The position numbers and the translations under genes were made by a program. Shown here one piece after another: positions 43,054 to 51,017 of a stretch of DNA of 64,000 bases; within the stretch, counting starts at the first letter, position 1, and every line of letters begins with the position of its first letter. The stretch spans positions 25,804-89,803 of the forward strand of contig NZ_JBHYDM010000016.1 in NCBI RefSeq assembly GCF_051860665.1, given 5' to 3'. Below the pieces are notes generated by a model. It was not told the origin of the DNA, searched no databases, and saw only the letters and a list, made by a program, of their open reading frames with translations. This DNA is from Falsiroseomonas sp051860665. Lineage in GTDB: Bacteria; Pseudomonadota; Alphaproteobacteria; Acetobacterales; Acetobacteraceae.

Positions 43054-43956
43054 TCAGTCCTTCGGCATCGGGTAGTCGTCCGCGTTCAGCACCCAGCCCG
43101 GCTTGTTCGAGAAGTCCAGGCGCGGCGGGCAGAAGATATCGACCATCTGCCCTGCCTCCTCGGCGCGGGAGGTGTGGATGCTGGGCGGCGGGATGACGGT
43201 GACGGAGGGGGCGCCGCAGAGCTCGTGCTCATCCTCCCGCCAATGCGTCTGGTCCGGCGTCCAGGGCCAGCGGATGTGGTGGGTGTAGGAGCCGTTCAGC
43301 ACCAGGGAGCATTGTTCGAAATCGTCGTGGTGATGCGGCGACAGCTTGCGGATGTCGCGCGGGCCGGCGGCGGGGTCCAGGTAGTTCACCATGAAGGTGG
43401 TGCAGCGCCAGATGCGGCCGAAGCGCCCCGGCGTCTTCGGCACGTCCAGGGTGTAGCTGCGGATGCGGAAGCCGTCCGGCGGCGTCGGCCAGTCCTGGAT
43501 CGGCGGGATCCGCGGGTCGGGTTCCAGGTAGTTCGCGGCATTGCTGCACTGTGCGGCCAGGTCCGCGGCGCGTGGCGTGAAGAGGCGCGTGATGCGGCCC
43601 TTGCCGTACAGGGTGATGCGGCTGTCGCCGGGCGGGATGAAGGCCAGCGAATGGCCCTCCACGGTCTTCGTCTCGCCGCGCGCGGTGATGGTGGCCGACA
43701 GACCCGGATCGGGCAGCAGCAGCACATATTCGTCCGGCTGGTTGTGGCGCGTCAGCACGGCGCCGTCCTCGACCTCGGAATAGGCGATGACGAAATTCCG
43801 GCCGCGCACCAGCCAGGTGCGGGCGCCATCGGCCTGCAACTGCGGCGCGGTCTTGTAGAACTTGGCGTAGTCGGCGGGGGCATAGGGACCCTCGGTCGGC
43901 TTGGCGCCGCTGGCCGGGGCGAGGGCCGCGCGGGGGTCGGAGGCGTGATAGGCCAT
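43054..43956 (-). CDS. Cupin-like protein of unknown function
   Basis: A 300-residue soluble protein. The sequence looks like a double cupin: the first half has TRHNQPDEYVLLLPD and GHSLAFIPPGDSR, the second has LSPHHHDDFEQCSLVLNGSY and VIPPPSIHTSR. The His-His-His/Glu cluster could hold a metal ion. It lacks a signal peptide. I do not recognise a named family. It is convergent with the NTF2 gene and upstream of the third iclR gene, on the same strand, with GTTCTGTGGAAC in the intervening gap as a possible operator. Confidence 0.7.
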   Translation of the reverse strand: MAYHASDPRAALAPASGAKPTEGPYAPADYAKFYKTAPQLQADGARTWLVRGRNFVIAYSEVEDGAVLTRHNQPDEYVLLLPDPGLSATITARGETKTVEGHSLAFIPPGDSRITLYGKGRITRLFTPRAADLAAQCSNAANYLEPDPRIPPIQDWPTPPDGFRIRSYTLDVPKTPGRFGRIWRCTTFMVNYLDPAAGPRDIRKLSPHHHDDFEQCSLVLNGSYTHHIRWPWTPDQTHWREDEHELCGAPSVTVIPPPSIHTSRAEEAGQMVDIFCPPRLDFSNKPGWVLNADDYPMPKD

Positions 43957-44025
43957 GGCGTCTGCTCCAGCCCGTCTTGTTCTGTGGAACGAGACAGTGT
44001 TTCTTTTGACGGAGCAGTCTTGTTG

Positions 44026-44817
44026 TCAGCCCCTGGCGCTGTCAAGCGCCCAGCCGAGGCGTGCGGAAATCCGCGCCGCGGCCTGCTGCACCTGGCGGAT
44101 CTGCTCCGCCGCCGGGTCCCGTCGGATGAACTGGATCGAGCCGAGCAGCGCGATGGCGCCCACCATGCCGCCGCCGCCTTCGAAGATCGGCGCGGCCAGG
44201 GCATTGACGCCGACCAGGCTCTCCTCCGCCGCCGTGGCCCAGCCCTGTTCGCGGATCCGCTCCAGCTCCGCCCGCAGCTGGTCGGGATCGGTGATGGTAT
44301 GCGGCGTGCGCAGGTCGAGGCGCGAGAGCAGCACGCGCTCCCGCAACGCCGGCTCCGCATGCGCCAGGGCCAGCTTGCCCTGCGCCGTGCAATGCGGCGC
44401 CATCAGCGCGCCGGATTTGGCCGAGATCTCGATCGTGTCTTCGCCCGGCAGCGTCGCCAGCACCACGGCGCCCAGTGGCTCCGCGCGGCTCAGCACCACG
44501 GTCTGGCCGACGCGGTCGCGCAGCGTGCGCATCTCCTCCCGCGCCATGGTGGCCAGGTCGAAATTCTCCGCCACGGCGCGGCCCAGCGTCACCAGCCGGT
44601 GTCCGATGCGGTAGCGGTCCTGCACCTGCACGATGTAGCCGGCCTCCAGCAGCGTGCGCAGGTGGCGGTGGATGCGGCTTTTCGTCGTCTCCAGCGCGCG
44701 GGCGAGTTCCGTCACGCCGGCATCTCCGCGGTGGCGGGCCAGGTGTTCCAGGATCAGGAAGGCCATGGCGACCGCCTGCAGACCCTCGCCCCGGCTGGGT
44801 CCGTCGATGCGCGGCAT
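44026..44817 (-). CDS. IclR family transcriptional regulator
   Basis: A 263-residue regulator, clearly different in sequence from the other two IclR proteins here. Winged HTH: GVTELARALETTKSRIHRHL (about residues 35-55); the effector domain contains PHCTAQGKLALAH and GVNALAAPIFEG. ATG 44817 is preceded by AAGGAG; an upstream in-frame start is less likely. It is divergent from the HpcH/HpaI aldolase operon across an extended palindrome, and it follows the cupin promoter region on the other side. It probably regulates the aldolase-DUF6282 operon and possibly the cupin gene. Confidence 0.9.
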   Translation of the reverse strand: MPRIDGPSRGEGLQAVAMAFLILEHLARHRGDAGVTELARALETTKSRIHRHLRTLLEAGYIVQVQDRYRIGHRLVTLGRAVAENFDLATMAREEMRTLRDRVGQTVVLSRAEPLGAVVLATLPGEDTIEISAKSGALMAPHCTAQGKLALAHAEPALRERVLLSRLDLRTPHTITDPDQLRAELERIREQGWATAAEESLVGVNALAAPIFEGGGGMVGAIALLGSIQFIRRDPAAEQIRQVQQAAARISARLGWALDSARG

Positions 44818-44883
44818 GGGCGTGCTCCTTCCCGCTGCTTGACAGCTGGCGCCGTGACGGCACAAGTTTCTATCAACAGGATC

Positions 44884-44904
44884 ATGTTCCGATTAACGGA
44901 ACAT
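44884..44904. promoter_or_regulatory. IclR-type operator candidate 5, extended palindrome
   Basis: Arms ATGTTCCG and CGGAACAT flank the spacer ATTAA, so the core is again TTCCG-N5-CGGAA. It lies 67 bases from the iclR ATG (44817) and 37 bases from the aldolase ATG (44942). The AT-rich spacer and 8-base arms make it the best of the five sites. TCCGTCAA at 44911-44918 recurs inverted at 44006-44013 in the cupin promoter gap, possibly an extra half-site. Confidence 0.7.
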
Positions 44905-44941
44905 CCCTTTTCCGTCAACGCTGCTTTCGCAGGATCCCGTG

Positions 44942-45709
44942 ATGCCAATTGACGCAAATTTCCGCACGCGGCTGGCGCGTGGCGACCGGCTGGTCGGCAG
45001 CTTCATCAAGACGCCGACGCTGCACGCGACGGAAATCCTCGGCGGCATCGGCTTCGACTTCGTCGTGGTGGATGAGGAGCATTCGCCCTTCGACCGCGCG
45101 GCCACCGATGCCGCGCTGTTCGCCGCCCGCGCCACCGGCGCCGCCGGCCTGGTGCGCGTGCCGAGTCCGGCGCCGCACCACCTGCTGTCCGTGCTGGATT
45201 GCGGCGCCGCCGGCGTGCTGGTGCCGCATGTCGCCAGCGCCGCGCTGGCCGCGCAGGTCGCGGCCGCCTGCCGCTATCGTGGCGGCAAGCGCGGCTATTC
45301 GGGCAGCGTTCGCGCCGCCGGCTATGGCGGCGGCAGGATGTGGGACTACATCGAGGCCGCCGATGCCGCCGCCACCGTCGTCGCGCAGATCGAGGACCCC
45401 GAGGCGCTGGACGAGATCGACGCCATCGCGGCGACGCCCGGCATCGATGCGCTGTTCATCGGCCGCGGCGACCTGACCGCGGCGATGGGCGCCGCCACCA
45501 ACGACGCGCCGCCGATCCGCGACGCGGTGGAACGCATCGCCGGCGCCGCGAAGCGCGCCGGCAAGCCGGTGATGGTCTTCGTCGGCGGGATGAAGGAGGC
45601 GGAGTGGCTGGCCAGAATCGGCGCCACCGCCTTCGTCTACGCCTCCGACCAGGGTTTCATGAAGCAGGCCGCCAGCAAGGCGCTCGCCGAGATGCGCGCG
45701 CTGGCCTGA
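44942..45709 (+). CDS. HpcH/HpaI aldolase family protein
   Basis: A 255-residue metal-dependent class II aldolase of the HpcH/HpaI/citrate-lyase-beta fold, which cleaves 2-keto-hydroxy acids to pyruvate plus an aldehyde. Signature segments are VGSFIKTP, FVVVDEEHSPFD, VLVPHVASA, RGGKRGYSGSVRAAGYGGG and FIGRGDLTAAMG. ATG 44942 is preceded by GTG 44939 in frame; AGGA lies upstream. First gene of an operon with the DUF6282 gene, facing the iclR gene across an operator-like palindrome. Confidence 0.92.
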   Translation: MPIDANFRTRLARGDRLVGSFIKTPTLHATEILGGIGFDFVVVDEEHSPFDRAATDAALFAARATGAAGLVRVPSPAPHHLLSVLDCGAAGVLVPHVASAALAAQVAAACRYRGGKRGYSGSVRAAGYGGGRMWDYIEAADAAATVVAQIEDPEALDEIDAIAATPGIDALFIGRGDLTAAMGAATNDAPPIRDAVERIAGAAKRAGKPVMVFVGGMKEAEWLARIGATAFVYASDQGFMKQAASKALAEMRALA

Positions 45710-45724
45710 AGGAAGGACAGAACC

Positions 45725-46636
45725 ATGTCACACGCAGACACCGCCCGGATCGACCGCCTGATGCAGGGCGCCATCGACCTGCATTGCCACAGCGGCCCTT
45801 CCGTCATGGCGCGCGCGCTGAACCACGAGCAGGCGCTGGAACAGGCCGCCGCCGCGGGCATGCGCGCCGTGTTGTTCAAGGACCACTACTACCCCACCGG
45901 CCCCTTCGTCGATGTGCTGAAGGAAGGCGGCAAGGCCACAAGGGCGGAGCCGATCGGCAGCATCGTGCTGAACAACTCCGTCGGCGGCATCAACCCCTTC
46001 GCCGTGGAGCCCGCGGTGAAGTGCGGTGCCAAGGTGGTCTGGATGCCCACCGTCTCCGCCGCCAACCATATCCGCGAAGGCCATCGCAAGTCGCTGCTGC
46101 CGACCAAGGGCAAGATGCTGAAGCAGGTGGCGCTATCGGTTCTGGATGCGAGGGGCGATCTGCTGGACCCCGTGAAGCAGGTGCTGGACATCGTTGCCGA
46201 GCATGACGTGGTGCTGTCCTGCGGGCACCTGCATATCAGCGAGGTCTGGCCGCTGTTCGAGGAGGCGAAGAAGCGCGGCTGCAACCGCCTGCTGGTGAAC
46301 CACCCGAGCTACACCGTGGGTGCCTCGCTCTCCGACATGAAGGAACTGGTGGGCATGGGCGCCTGGATCGAACATTCGATCTGCATGTTCATCCCCAACC
46401 GCATGAAGGTCTATGACGAGGCCTTCCTGAAGGCGATGATCGAGGCCGCCGGCGTGGATCGCACCTTCTTCGGCTCCGACCTCGGCCAGACCAATGCGCC
46501 GCTGCCGGTGGAAGGCTTCCGGCAGATCATCGGCCTGTGCCTGTCCATCGGCTATTCCGAGGAGGATGTGCGCAAGATGGTCAGCACCAATGCGGCGCAG
46601 CTGGCGGGGCTCGGCGCCAATACGCCGGTTCAATAG
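45725..46636 (+). CDS. DUF6282 family protein, probable metal-dependent hydrolase
   Basis: A 303-residue protein that looks like a TIM-barrel hydrolase: IDLHCHSGPSVMAR near the start carries a His-x-His metal site, then FKDHYYPTGP, LSCGHLHISE, LLVNHPSYTVG and FFGSDLGQTNAP with a terminal Asp. This pattern fits the DUF6282 group, whose activity is not established. It follows the aldolase gene by 15 bases. Its last codons overlap the stop region of the convergent SDR by 7 bases. Confidence 0.82.
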   Translation: MSHADTARIDRLMQGAIDLHCHSGPSVMARALNHEQALEQAAAAGMRAVLFKDHYYPTGPFVDVLKEGGKATRAEPIGSIVLNNSVGGINPFAVEPAVKCGAKVVWMPTVSAANHIREGHRKSLLPTKGKMLKQVALSVLDARGDLLDPVKQVLDIVAEHDVVLSCGHLHISEVWPLFEEAKKRGCNRLLVNHPSYTVGASLSDMKELVGMGAWIEHSICMFIPNRMKVYDEAFLKAMIEAAGVDRTFFGSDLGQTNAPLPVEGFRQIIGLCLSIGYSEEDVRKMVSTNAAQLAGLGANTPVQ

Positions 46637-47403
46637 GCCATCCAGCCGCCATCGACCATCAGGTTGTGGCCGGTGATGTAGCTGGCCTCCTCGCTGGCCA
46701 GGAACAGGGCCGCGCTGGCGATATCGCCGGGGCGGCCGAGGCGCGGCATCGGCGTGCGGGCATGGGAGTATTCCAGCGCGTCGGAGCCCGGCCCGCCGAG
46801 GGGCTTGCCGGTGAGGATGCGGCCCGGCGCCACGGCATTGCAGATGATGCCCTGCTCGGCATAGTCCACCGCCACCTGCTTGGTGATATAGGCCGCGGCG
46901 GCCTTGCCGGTGCCATAGGCGATCTTGCCCGGCGCGCAGACCATGCCGTGCTGGGAGGAGATATTGACGATGCGCCCGCGCGCATCGCCGACCAGCGGCT
47001 GGGTCAGGAACTGCTGCACGGCGCGCTTGCAGCCGAAGAACACGCCCTTGGCATTCACCGCCATCACCTGGTCCCAGTCCTGCTCCGTCGTCTCCAGCAG
47101 CGGGCGAGCCTGGCCGAGCGTCGCGGCATTGTTGACGATGACGTCGAGCCGGCCGAATTCGGCAACGGTCGCCGTCACCAGCGCATCCACATCGGCCCAG
47201 ACGGAGACATCGCAATGATGGAAGCGGGCGATGCCGCCTGCGGCCGCGATCACCTCCCGCGTCGGGGCGCCACCTTCCTTCACCGCCTCCGTCACGTCGC
47301 CGATGGCGACCCGCGCCCCCTCCTTCGCGAAGAGGATGGCGATGGCGCGGCCGATGCCGGAGGCGCCGCCGGTGACCACGACAACCTTGTCCTTCAGGCG
47401 CAT
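46630..47403 (-). CDS. SDR family oxidoreductase
   Basis: A 257-residue short-chain dehydrogenase. Cofactor motif VVTGGASGIGRAIAILF, then VNNAATLG, the Ser in VNISSQHGM and the active site YGTGKAAAAY. It ends with GHNLMVDGGWMAY, a normal SDR carboxy terminus. I chose ATG 47403 with GGAG upstream; ATG 47424 is possible. It is divergent from the deacetylase gene. It probably oxidises a hydroxy intermediate in the aldolase pathway. Confidence 0.9.
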   Translation of the reverse strand: MRLKDKVVVVTGGASGIGRAIAILFAKEGARVAIGDVTEAVKEGGAPTREVIAAAGGIARFHHCDVSVWADVDALVTATVAEFGRLDVIVNNAATLGQARPLLETTEQDWDQVMAVNAKGVFFGCKRAVQQFLTQPLVGDARGRIVNISSQHGMVCAPGKIAYGTGKAAAAYITKQVAVDYAEQGIICNAVAPGRILTGKPLGGPGSDALEYSHARTPMPRLGRPGDIASAALFLASEEASYITGHNLMVDGGWMAY

Positions 47404-47500
47404 GCGGCGGGTCTCCTGTTCCATGGGAGGGCCATTTTGCCCAGGACATCGGAATGGAGCTAGGCTGCGCCCCTCGCAGATGCCCGATCGGAGACCCGGC

Positions 47501-48424
47501 ATGCCCTATGAGGTGAAGCGCGACTATGTCGGCTACGGCGCCAACCCGCCGGACCCGCAATGGCCGGGCGGCGCGCGGCTCGCGGTGAACTTCGTCATCA
47601 ACTACGAGGAGGGCTCCGAACCCTCGATCCAGAATGGGGAGGCGCATACCGAGACGGGCCATACCGAGTCCCATGGCGGCGCGCCCATCCCGAAGGGCCG
47701 CGACCTGGCGGCGGAAGGCATGTTCGAATATGGCAGCCGCGTCGGCTTCTGGCGGCTGCACCGGCTGTTCCAGGAACGCGGCCTGCCGGTGACCATCTTC
47801 GCCTGCGCCCTGGCGCTGGAACAGAACCCGGAAGCCGCCGCCGCCATCCGCGCCGCGGGCTACGACATCTGCTGCCATGGCTGGCGCTGGGTGAAGCATT
47901 ACGAGCTGAGCGAGGCGGAGGAGCGCGAACATATCGCGCGCGCCGTCACCAGCCTGGAACGCACGCTGGGCCGCAAGCCGGATGGCTGGTACTGCCGCTA
48001 CTCGCCTTCCGTGAACACCCGCCGCCTGGTGAACGAGCATGGCGGCTTTCTCTACGACAGCGACTACTACGGGGAGGAACTGCCCTTCTGGGTGACGGTG
48101 GAAGGCAAGGGCCATCTGGTGGTGCCCTATTCGCTGACCAACAATGACGGCAAGTACAACATGCAGACCGGCAATGCGGAGCAGTGGTTCGGCTTCGTCC
48201 GCGATGCCTTCGACATGCTGTACGAGGAAGGCGCGCGGACACCGAAGATGATGTCGGTCGGGCTGCATATGCGCCTGATCGGCCATCCGGCCCGCGCCGC
48301 CGGGCTGAAGCGGCTGCTGGACCATATGATGCAGCGGCGCGATGTCTGGATCGCGAAGCGGGTGGATATCGCGCGGCACTGGATGGCGACGCATCCCTAT
48401 CCGGGCAAGGGGCTGAACGAATAG
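47501..48424 (+). CDS. Polysaccharide deacetylase family protein, PuuE-like
   Basis: A 307-residue NodB-fold hydrolase that follows the cofactor-independent allantoinase PuuE layout: YVGYGANPPDPQWPGGARLA, NYEEGSEPS, EYGSRVGFWRLHRLF, CCHGWRW, GFLYDSDYYGEELPFWV, VPYSLTNND, MMSVGLHMRLIGHPARAAGL and RRVDIARHW-like KRVDIARHW. These enzymes hydrolyse C-N bonds of cyclic amides or imides rather than sugar N-acetyl groups. No other allantoin gene is nearby, so the substrate may differ. GGAG precedes ATG 47501; ATG 47480 is an alternative. Confidence 0.85.
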   Translation: MPYEVKRDYVGYGANPPDPQWPGGARLAVNFVINYEEGSEPSIQNGEAHTETGHTESHGGAPIPKGRDLAAEGMFEYGSRVGFWRLHRLFQERGLPVTIFACALALEQNPEAAAAIRAAGYDICCHGWRWVKHYELSEAEEREHIARAVTSLERTLGRKPDGWYCRYSPSVNTRRLVNEHGGFLYDSDYYGEELPFWVTVEGKGHLVVPYSLTNNDGKYNMQTGNAEQWFGFVRDAFDMLYEEGARTPKMMSVGLHMRLIGHPARAAGLKRLLDHMMQRRDVWIAKRVDIARHWMATHPYPGKGLNE

Positions 48425-48428
48425 CGGT

Positions 48429-48590
48429 TCAGTGCGGCGCCGCCAGCGCGGCGCTGGCGGCGTTCAGGCCGATGATCGTCACCGCCACGCCCTGCCGCGG
48501 AACTTCCGTGCCACGCGGTCCAGCGCCGCGATGGCCGTCAGGTCCCAGACATTCGCGTCGGAGACGTCGATCAGGTGCGGCCTGCCGCTC
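48429..48590 (-). pseudogene. Frameshifted C-terminal remnant of a SulP-type anion transporter (STAS domain)
   Basis: On the minus strand, codons from about 48577 read HLIDVSDANVWDLTAIAALD and then RVARKFRG, the core of a SulP STAS domain. After FRG the frame goes out by one base (near 48490). In the neighbouring frame it continues GVAVTIIGLNAASAALAAPH and a TGA at 48431-48429, which is the expected next strand and helix. No transporter domain or start codon lies upstream, so this is a decayed tail left by a deletion. It fills the 294-base gap between the deacetylase and VTT genes. Confidence 0.75.
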
Positions 48591-48718
48591 GGGGCGGGCC
48601 GGCGCCCAGCGTCAGGGGCGTAACCGCCGGCCGGGGCGGGGCGAAGCCAGGGGCGGGCGGTTGCTGGCGCGGGCCGCAGCCCCATATCCCGCCGCGCCGC
48701 CCCGTTCGAGGAGCCTCC

Positions 48719-49435
48719 ATGTCCGTCACCCGCCTGCTGCGTGACCGGAGGGTGTGGGTGGTGCTGGCCGTGGTGGCGGGGCTGCTGGCCCTGCGCTGGG
48801 GCGGGCTGCTGCCGGACCTCTCCCTCGACACCCTGGCCCGCCATCGGGCCGCGCTGACGGGGCTGGTGGCGGAACATGCCGTGCTGGCCGCCGCCGGCTT
48901 CGTGCTGGCCTATGCGGCGGCGGTGGCGCTTTCCATCCCCGGCGCGGTGATCCTGACCCTCACCGGCGGCTTCCTCTTCGGCGCGCTGGCGGGCACGGCG
49001 CTGACGGTGCTGGGGGCCACGCTGGGTGCCACGCTGGTCTTCCTGCTGGCGCGGCGCATTTTCGGGGCCGATGCGCTGGAGCGGCTGGGGCCCATGGCGG
49101 GCCGGCTGGCGGAGGGTATCCGGCGCAATGCCGCCTCTTACCTTCTGGTGCTGCGGCTGGTGCCGCTGTTTCCCTTCTTCCTGGTGAACCTGGTGCCGGC
49201 CTTCGCCGGCGTGCGGCTGCCGGTCTTCGTCCTGACGACTTTTGTGGGCATCATCCCCGCCACCGCCGTCTTCAGCCTGGCCGGCGCCGGGCTGGGCGAG
49301 GTGCTGGAGGCCGGCGGAAGCTTCGATGTGGGCCGCGTGCTGACGCCGCAGATCCTCGGCGCGCTGCTGGGGCTGGCGGCGCTGTCGCTGGCGGCGATTC
49401 CGCTGAAGGCGCGATTCGAGACGAAGGGGACGTGA
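48719..49435 (+). CDS. TVP38/TMEM64 (VTT domain) family membrane protein
   Basis: A 238-residue inner-membrane protein with five or six hydrophobic segments. The VTT core is visible as LSIPGAVILTLTGGFLFGAL, LGATLGATLVFLLARRIFG, NAASYLLVLRLVPLFPFFLV and TTFVGIIPATAVFSLAGAGL. Family members are thought to be lipid scramblases or transporters, though the bacterial role is uncertain. GAGGAG precedes the ATG. The gene lies two bases before phnD, so it belongs to the same operon. Confidence 0.88.
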   Translation: MSVTRLLRDRRVWVVLAVVAGLLALRWGGLLPDLSLDTLARHRAALTGLVAEHAVLAAAGFVLAYAAAVALSIPGAVILTLTGGFLFGALAGTALTVLGATLGATLVFLLARRIFGADALERLGPMAGRLAEGIRRNAASYLLVLRLVPLFPFFLVNLVPAFAGVRLPVFVLTTFVGIIPATAVFSLAGAGLGEVLEAGGSFDVGRVLTPQILGALLGLAALSLAAIPLKARFETKGT

Positions 49436-49437
49436 CG

Positions 49438-50277
49438 ATGATCGCGAGACGCAGCCTGCTGGCCGGCGGTGCCCTGCTGGCCGCCCCCGCCTTGGCCCAG
49501 GCGCCGCCTTTGCGCTTCGCGGTCGGCCCCTTCCAGCCGACGCCGGGCGACACCCGCCGCGCCTTCGCGCCCTTCTTCGCGCATCTGGCGGACCGGCTGG
49601 GCCGGCGGCACGAATTGTCGGTCACCGGCGACTGGGCCGGCATTGCCGTGGCGCTGGGCAGCGACCAGGTGGATTGCGCCTGGATGGGCCCCTGGGGCTA
49701 TGTGCTGGCGCAGGATCGCGCGGGGGCGGAAGCGGTGGCGATGGTGCTCTGGCGTGGCAGCCCGACCTACCACGCCATCATCCTGGCGCGGCCCGATCTG
49801 CCCATCGCGCGCTTCCCGGAGGATGCGCGGGGCCTGTCGATCTCCTTCGCCGATGCGGGGTCGACCAGCGGCTGGCTGGTGCCGCATCACTGGTTCCTGC
49901 GCCAGGGCATCGATCCGCGCACCTACTTCCGCTACCGCGACGGCGCCAGCCATGCGGCCAATGTGATCGCCGTGGCGAATGGCCAGGTCGACCTCGCCAC
50001 CGACTACGACCGCAACCTGGCCGCCATGCAGGCGGCGGGACGGGTGCGGCCGGAGCAGGTGAAGGTGGTGTGGCGCAGCGACCCGCTGCCGAATGATGCG
50101 CTCGCCGTGCGGCGCGGCCTGCCGGCCGAGTTGCGCACGGCCCTGGCGGAGGCGGCGATGGCCAGCACGGCCGAGATGCTGCCGCCCGACTATACCGGCT
50201 GGGTGCCCGCCACCTCCGAAACCTACGCCCCCATCGCGGCCGCGGGCCGCGCGCTGGGAAGGCTGCGCAACGCGTGA
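49438..50277 (+). CDS. phnD: Phosphate/phosphonate-type ABC transporter substrate-binding protein (PhnD-like)
   Basis: A 279-residue periplasmic binding protein. Signal peptide RRSLLAGGALLAAPALAQ; PhnD-like segments are RFAVGPFQPTPGDTRRAFAP, DCAWMGPWGYVLA, SISFADAGSTSGWLVPHHW and QVDLATDYDRNL. AAGGGGA lies upstream of ATG 49438. The stop overlaps the GTG start of phnE. The ligand could be a phosphonate, phosphite or another oxyanion; the family alone does not decide. Confidence 0.87.
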   Translation: MIARRSLLAGGALLAAPALAQAPPLRFAVGPFQPTPGDTRRAFAPFFAHLADRLGRRHELSVTGDWAGIAVALGSDQVDCAWMGPWGYVLAQDRAGAEAVAMVLWRGSPTYHAIILARPDLPIARFPEDARGLSISFADAGSTSGWLVPHHWFLRQGIDPRTYFRYRDGASHAANVIAVANGQVDLATDYDRNLAAMQAAGRVRPEQVKVVWRSDPLPNDALAVRRGLPAELRTALAEAAMASTAEMLPPDYTGWVPATSETYAPIAAAGRALGRLRNA

Positions 50278-51017
50278 GGCGGCTGGCGTGGCTGGCCTTC
50301 GCGGCGCTGCTGGCGGGGTCCGTCTGGGTGGTGGGGCCGGACCCGGCGCGGCTGGCGGCGGGGTTTCCGAAGCTCGCCGGCTGGCTCGGCACGGCCTGGC
50401 CGCCGGATTTCTCCGAACCCGGCGATATCGCGCGCCGCGCGGCGGAGACGGTGGGGATCGCGACGCTCGGCACCGTGGTGGCGGCGCTGCTGGCCGCGCC
50501 GATGGCGGTGCTGGCGGCGCGGCCGGTGGTACGGGCGGCCTGGCTGCGCCAGCCGGCGCGCGGGCTGCTGGATGCGCTGCGCGGCGTGGATGGCTTCGTC
50601 TTCGCGCTGATCTTCGTCGCGGCCGTGGGCCTCGGGCCCTTCGCGGGCATGCTGGGCGTGGCGCTGCATTCGGCGGGGTCCTTGGGGAAGCTGTGGTCGG
50701 AGGCGCTGGAGGCAGCGGATCCGCGCCCGGCCGAGGCGATCCGCGCCGTCGGCGGCACGCCCCTGCAGGTCGCCCGCCACGCGCTGGTTCCGCAGACGCT
50801 GCCGGAGACGGCGGGCGCGCTGCTCTATGTCTGGGAGTTCAATATCCGCGCCTCCACCGTGCTGGGGCTGGTCGGCGCCGGCGGCATCGGGCAGGAGCTG
50901 AAGAACGCGGTAGACTTGCTGGACTTCAACCGCCTTTTCGCGCTGCTGCTGGTGGTGGTGGGGCTGACCCTGGCCGCGGATCGGATCAGCGCCGCGCTTC
51001 GAAGGAGTCTCGCATGA
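50274..51017 (+). CDS. phnE: Phosphonate-type ABC transporter permease (PhnE-like)
   Basis: A 247-residue inner-membrane permease with about six helices. The ATPase-contact loop is EAIRAVGGTPLQVARHALVP, and RGVDGFVFALIFVAAVGLGP and STVLGLVGAGGIGQELK are characteristic of PhnE. It starts with GTG overlapping the phnD stop (GTGA) and ends overlapping the next ATG (ATGA). The ATPase gene phnC, normally next to phnD and phnE, is not in the window. Confidence 0.88.
   Translation: MRRLAWLAFAALLAGSVWVVGPDPARLAAGFPKLAGWLGTAWPPDFSEPGDIARRAAETVGIATLGTVVAALLAAPMAVLAARPVVRAAWLRQPARGLLDALRGVDGFVFALIFVAAVGLGPFAGMLGVALHSAGSLGKLWSEALEAADPRPAEAIRAVGGTPLQVARHALVPQTLPETAGALLYVWEFNIRASTVLGLVGAGGIGQELKNAVDLLDFNRLFALLLVVVGLTLAADRISAALRRSLA

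Noticed and set aside
44872..44945. An additional small gene in the iclR-aldolase gap
   Set aside because: The gap is occupied by the extended palindrome and promoter-like AT-rich sequence; no start with a ribosome-binding site leads to a meaningful protein.
47501..48424. Chitin or peptidoglycan deacetylase
   Set aside because: No signal peptide, and the motifs follow the PuuE allantoinase-type layout rather than secreted polysaccharide deacetylases.
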